Shown: positions 51,609 through 55,113 of the stretch, piece after piece
Layout of the letters: each line of letters begins with the position of its first letter
How positions within the stretch are numbered: position 1 is the first letter of the stretch
Source: Acidimicrobiales bacterium
GTDB lineage: Bacteria; Actinomycetota; Acidimicrobiia; Acidimicrobiales; Iamiaceae
DNA length: 55,113 nucleotides
NCBI GenBank assembly: GCA_030448105.1
Contig: JAUJNP010000003.1
Location: forward strand, 137,938-193,050
Reading direction: 5' to 3'
The notes under the pieces: generated by a model
What the model was told of the DNA's origin: nothing
The model's input: only the letters and a program-made list of their open reading frames with translations
Databases searched by the model: none
Position numbers and translations under genes: made by a program

Positions 51609-51702
51609 CTCGGCAGGCTAGCTGTGCTCCTGGCCGTGCTACTGGGCGAGCACCTGCGGCGCTCGCGTGGCGGCTGCTCGCGTGGCGCTCGCGACGCCGC
51701 CT

Positions 51703-51719
51703 TCAGGGCTTCGCCCTGA
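51703..51719 (-). terminator. Hairpin downstream of the GTPase operon
   Basis: TCAGGGC-TTC-GCCCTGA is a perfect 7-bp inverted repeat with a 3-base loop, 63 bp after the GTPase stop on the minus strand. There is no U-tract, so termination is only suggested by position. The rest of 51609-51781 shows direct repeats of GCTCGCGTGGCG and no gene. Confidence 0.4.
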
Positions 51720-51781
51720 TCGACGCCCGCAGTGCGACCGTCCTGCAACTAGAAGCGGTCGGCGGAGGTGGTGACCGGCGG

Positions 51782-53407
51782 TCAGGGGCGGGCGGCGACC
51801 TGGAGGGATTCGCACAGCTCGTGGATGTCTTCGAGCTCCTGGCGCAGCGGCGCCAGCACCCGGTCTTCGGCCACCGCCTCCACGGCCGCCAGCAGCCGCC
51901 GGCGCGCCACCGTGGCCCGGCGGCGCGACGCCGAGCGGGCGATCAGGCGGCTGAGCCCGGCCAGGAACAGGCCGGCGCCGAGCCCGCCGACCAGCAGGAG
52001 GGTGGGCAGCGGCACTCGGCCCACGTCGGGCGTGGGTGGCTCAGGCAGGCGGAGGTAGCCGAAGACGGCCAGCACCACCAGCCAGACGGCGCCGGCGAGC
52101 ATGGTGGCCGCCAGCGCCTTCTGCAGCCACGCCACCAGCGCCCACCAGCGGGGGCGGCGGGCGGCTCCGAGGTCGGTGCCGGCCACGGCGCGGTCGAGGT
52201 CGTCGGGGAGGCGCTCCTCGGAGCGGATGGCGGCATCGCGCACCAGCGCCGGCCATGGCGCGGGCAGGTCGCCGGCGGCGGCGTCGGCCGCCCCCCGCAG
52301 GGCCCGGCTGACCATGGCCCGGGAGGCGGCGCTGGCCGGCGGTAGCGACGTGTGGGCACCGCTGCCCCCCGACGCCTGGAGGTGCAGGCGCCGCAGGGGG
52401 TTGGGCCGGATCCGGCGGGCCCAGCGGGTGAAGGGCCAGCCGGTGGCCCCCGCCGCCTGCTGGCGGTGCTGGCGGGCCACGGCCGCGGTCACGACATCGA
52501 CTCCGGCCGCCCCCGCCAGCGCGTCGAGCAGGCGGCCCCGCTCGGCCCGCCCGACCGACCCGCTCCGGGGGAGGTGCTCGCACGGCTGGGCCAGGCGACC
52601 GGCGGCCGAGGCCACGTCGGCGGTGAGGCGGGCGACCGCGGCGCGGCGGGCGGCGACCCGCTCGAGGATGTTGTCGTGCAGCTCGTCGAGGCCTTGGCCA
52701 CTGCGGGCCGACACGGCCAGGATCGGCACGTCGGTCACCCCGTCGTCGGCGAGGAGCCGGCGCAGGTCGGCGAGGCAGGCGGCGGTGGCGCGGGGGTCGA
52801 GGAGGTCGGCCTGGTTCAGGGCGAAGAGCATCACCTCGCGGTGGCCGGCGAGGGGCCGCAGGTAACGGTCGTGCAGGACGGCGTCGGCGTACTTCTGGGG
52901 GTCGAGCACCCACACCAGCAGGTCGACCACCGCCACCAGCCGGTCCACCACCAGCCGGTGCTCGGCCGCGGTGGAGTCGAAGTCGGGCAGGTCCAACAGG
53001 ACGAGGCCGTCGGCGGCGGCATCGACCACGGCGGTAGCGGCGGCCGGGTCAGGTGAGCGGGCGAGGTGGCGGCGGCCCACGCCCAGCCAGTCGAGCAGCG
53101 GCCCGGCGTCGGCGTCGCCCCACACGCAGGCGTGGGTCTCGGCGGTGGTGGGCCGGCGGGCGGCCACCGCCGAGAGGTCGAGCCCGGAGAGGGCGTTGAA
53201 CAACGACGACTTGCCGCTGCCGGTGGCACCGGCCAGGGCCACGACGGTGTGCTCGAGCCCGTGGCCGAGGCGCTGATCGACGTGCAGCGACACGGCCCGG
53301 GCGGCGGCGACGTCGCCCGCCGGCAGGCGGCCGTCGGCCAGCTCCACCGCCCGGCGCACGGCGGCGACGCGGTCGTCGAGGTCGGGGCCTTGGCGGCGTC
53401 GGGTCAC
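51782..53407 (-). CDS. Dynamin-like/era-type GTPase with C-terminal membrane helices
   Basis: The 541-residue protein has the P-loop ALAGATGSGKSSLFNALSGL near residue 55, switch II in LLDLPDFDSTAAEH near 120, and the guanine-specificity NQAD in FALNQADLLDPRAT near 175, then VSARSGQGLDEL. Two hydrophobic segments near the C-terminus (LAATMLAGAVWLVVLAVFGY, LLLVGGLGAGLFLAGLSRLI) anchor it to the membrane. The GTG at 53407 overlaps the stop of the upstream GTPase as GTGA, so the pair probably works together. Such tandem GTPases in actinobacteria resemble the IniA/dynamin-like group; this is inference. Confidence 0.87.
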   Translation of the reverse strand: MTRRRQGPDLDDRVAAVRRAVELADGRLPAGDVAAARAVSLHVDQRLGHGLEHTVVALAGATGSGKSSLFNALSGLDLSAVAARRPTTAETHACVWGDADAGPLLDWLGVGRRHLARSPDPAAATAVVDAAADGLVLLDLPDFDSTAAEHRLVVDRLVAVVDLLVWVLDPQKYADAVLHDRYLRPLAGHREVMLFALNQADLLDPRATAACLADLRRLLADDGVTDVPILAVSARSGQGLDELHDNILERVAARRAAVARLTADVASAAGRLAQPCEHLPRSGSVGRAERGRLLDALAGAAGVDVVTAAVARQHRQQAAGATGWPFTRWARRIRPNPLRRLHLQASGGSGAHTSLPPASAASRAMVSRALRGAADAAAGDLPAPWPALVRDAAIRSEERLPDDLDRAVAGTDLGAARRPRWWALVAWLQKALAATMLAGAVWLVVLAVFGYLRLPEPPTPDVGRVPLPTLLLVGGLGAGLFLAGLSRLIARSASRRRATVARRRLLAAVEAVAEDRVLAPLRQELEDIHELCESLQVAARP

Positions 53408-55113
53408 CCGGCGGCCCGGGCCTGCTGGACCGCGGCCGACGCCGCCCGCAACGCCTCGGCGGTGCCCCTCTCGGGCACCCGCTCGATCAGCAAGGCGTGG
53501 AAGCGGGCCCGCTCGGCCGCCAGCAGGTGGTCGACCCGGGCGAGCAGCTCGTCGCGGGCCCGCACCGCCAGGCTGCGCACGGCCTGGTCGCCGAACACGG
53601 CGGCCAGCACCGTCTGCTGGAGGGTGGCGGCCCCGCCCGCCACCGCCACCTCGGCCCCGGTGAGCCCGCCGGTGTTGGCGAAGATGCCCACCATCACCGC
53701 CACCGCACCGGCGTTGACGCCGGTGGACACGACCCGGGCGGTGGTCCGCCGGGCGGCGCCCTCCTCGGCCACCAGGGCGAGCACGTAGCGCTCCCAGTCG
53801 CGCACCGTCGCCGCTGCCTGCTCGGCCAGCGAGCCCGATGCCCGGTCGAGGCCCCGGCCCGCTTCGGAGAGGAGAGTCCGACCGCCGGGAGCGGTGTCCC
53901 AGGCCCGCACCGCCCGCTCGGCGGCCCGGTCGGCGGCCGCCAGCACCAGGGCGGTGATGCTGTCCTCCAGCGCCGCCTGCACCATCGGTCTCCACCGGCG
54001 GTCGACCGGTGATGAAGCCGAACACCCGGTCGCGCAGGCGCCCGACACCGCTCTGGAACGAGCGCATGAGCTCGCCGGTGCCGACGAACTCCTGCCACCG
54101 GGCCAGCACCTCGCCCCGCAGCAGCGTGCCGCTGTCGAGACCGGCCTGCACCTCCGCCCGGGCGTCGACGTATTGGACGTCGCACACCCGGACCAGCTCG
54201 TTGGCCACGGCCGCCTGGCTGTCGAGGTGGGCGGCCACCCGCTCGACCCGCACGGCCAGGCTGTCGAGCGCCCCCGCGAGGGTGGTCCGCACGACCTCGG
54301 ACCGGGCCCCGGCATCGGCGGCCAACCGGTCGAGCCAGCTCCGCACGGGCTCCACCGCCCAAGCCGGCAGCTGGCCGCCGGCCAGGCCGGTCTCGGGGAC
54401 GGGGAACAGGGGGGCGTCCGTGAGCCCGGCGGTGAGCAGCATCTCGGCCAGGTGGGTGGCCACCTCCGTGGCGGCCTCGGGCGGCACCCGGTTCAGCACC
54501 ACGGCCAGGGCGGTGCTGCGCTCGCGGGCGTCGCGTAGGTAGTCCCACGGCACGGCGTCGGCGTAGCGGGCGGCGGTGGTGACGAAGATCCAGAGGTCGC
54601 CGGCGGCCAGCAGCTGGGCGGCCAGCTCCCGGTTGGAGGCGACCACGGAGTCGATGTCGGGCGCGTCGAGGAGGGCCAGCCCGGGCCGCAGCACCTCCGA
54701 GTTGACCAGTTGCACCACGCCGCCCCCGGCTGAGGGTGCGCCGGTGACCCTGGCCAGGCCGGGGAGCACGCGGTCGTCGGCGAACCAGCGCCGGTCGCTG
54801 GGGCTGCATACCAGCACCGGCGCCCGGGTGGTGGGGCGCAGCACGCCGGCCTCGGACACCTCGGCGCCGACCAGGCTGTTGACCAGCGTGGACTTGCCCG
54901 CACCGGTCGATCCACCCACCACCGCCAGCAGCGGTGCGTCGAGCGAGCGCAGCCGGGGCAGCAGGTAGTCGTCGATCTGACCGGCCACCTGGGCCTGCTC
55001 CCGCTTCGCTTCGTCGGCGCCGGCCAGGTCGAGGCCGACGGGGAGCGACGCCAGCCAGGCCCGCAGCGTGGACAGGGCCGCCAGCAGCGCCTCGGGGTTC
55101 GAGCCGTCGTCCA
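53404..55113 (-). CDS. Dynamin-like GTPase, first of a pair, cut by the window edge, one frameshift
   Basis: The gene enters at the right edge (DDGSNPEALLAALSTLRAWL). The P-loop is VVGGSTGAGKSTLVNSLVGA, switch II is LLDAPDIDSVVASN, and VVLNRVPPEA replaces the usual NKxD. Helical segments follow to GFITGRPPVE. At about 53995 the frame shifts by one base, and the rest continues as MVQAALEDSITALVLAAADR, VVSTGVNAGAVAVMVGIFAN and ARFHALLIERVPERG to the stop at 53404. The hydrophobic GVNAGAVAVMVGIFANTGG segment could insert in the membrane. It overlaps the second GTPase by 4 bp. The start is outside the window. Confidence 0.85.

Noticed and set aside
5..55113. Many long open frames antisense to real genes
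   Set aside because: High third-position G/C removes stop codons on the other strand. These frames are Arg/Pro/Ala/Gly-rich and lack conserved motifs.

Overview
The window is high-GC, gene-dense DNA that reads as an actinobacterial chromosome, probably a soil or aquatic Acidimicrobiia-like lineage. The clues are three wax-ester synthase/diacylglycerol acyltransferase (WS/DGAT) genes, an F420-type luciferase-like oxidoreductase, two mycothiol-type (DinB/maleylpyruvate isomerase-like) proteins, many TetR regulators, an AurF-type diiron oxygenase, frequent GTG starts and ATGA/GTGA start-stop overlaps. The lineage is inferred from gene content; no 16S rRNA gene is present.

Layout. 0-5.6 kb: lipid activation and storage (acyl-CoA ligase, WS/DGAT), a decayed DCC-family gene copy, a DUF899 protein and a DinB-like protein. 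5.8-9.3 kb: an unknown protein, then a TetR/MFS-efflux pair and a trypsin-like protease that meet at an abrupt junction near 8585. 9.38-11.4 kb: an intact DCC-family thiol-disulfide oxidoreductase whose CxxC motif is encoded as TGA-x-x-TGA, followed by an Xre/RES toxin-antitoxin pair and a DUF5522 protein. 11.5-24.5 kb: accessory catabolic region (TrmH-like methyltransferase, tRNA-Arg, two TetR regulators with matching palindromes, SDR, MBL, HIT, MDR, hydrolase, SRPBCC, VOC and BVMO genes, and a RHH/PIN pair), with many broken frames. 24.6-34.8 kb: FMN hydroxy-acid oxidase, ABC exporter, secreted subtilase, PhyH dioxygenase, Rrf2/epimerase cluster, pirin and a His-rich membrane protein. 34.8-44.6 kb: secreted nuclease, methyltransferase, F420 enzyme, two further WS/DGATs flanking a serine hydrolase, small proteins and a flavodoxin-like reductase. 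44.7-55.1 kb: HAD, TetR and diiron oxygenase, acyl-CoA dehydrogenase-like, enoyl-CoA hydratase, site-2 protease and a pair of dynamin-like GTPases running off the right edge.

The most notable observation is at 9388-9840. A DCC (DUF393/YuxK-like) reading frame is complete and family-like throughout except that both redox cysteines of Y-D-x-x-C-x-x-C are TGA codons. A perfect 6-bp hairpin with a GGTC loop lies 17 nt after the second TGA, closely resembling a bacterial SECIS element in spacing and loop. A degenerate second copy at 3664-3961 keeps the first TGA and the hairpin, but has TAA at the second site and an internal deletion. I interpret the intact copy as a candidate UxxU selenoprotein with a leaderless promoter. 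No sel genes lie in the window, so the selenium machinery must be looked for elsewhere in the genome.

Caution on quality: at least eight genes (TetR, MFS, SDR, VOC, BVMO, Rrf2, pirin, GTPase) are interrupted by single-base indels, mostly in G/C homopolymers or GC dinucleotide runs. These look more like consensus errors of an assembled genome than true pseudogenes, although the SDR at 13.2 kb and DCC copy 1 carry larger deletions and do look decayed.
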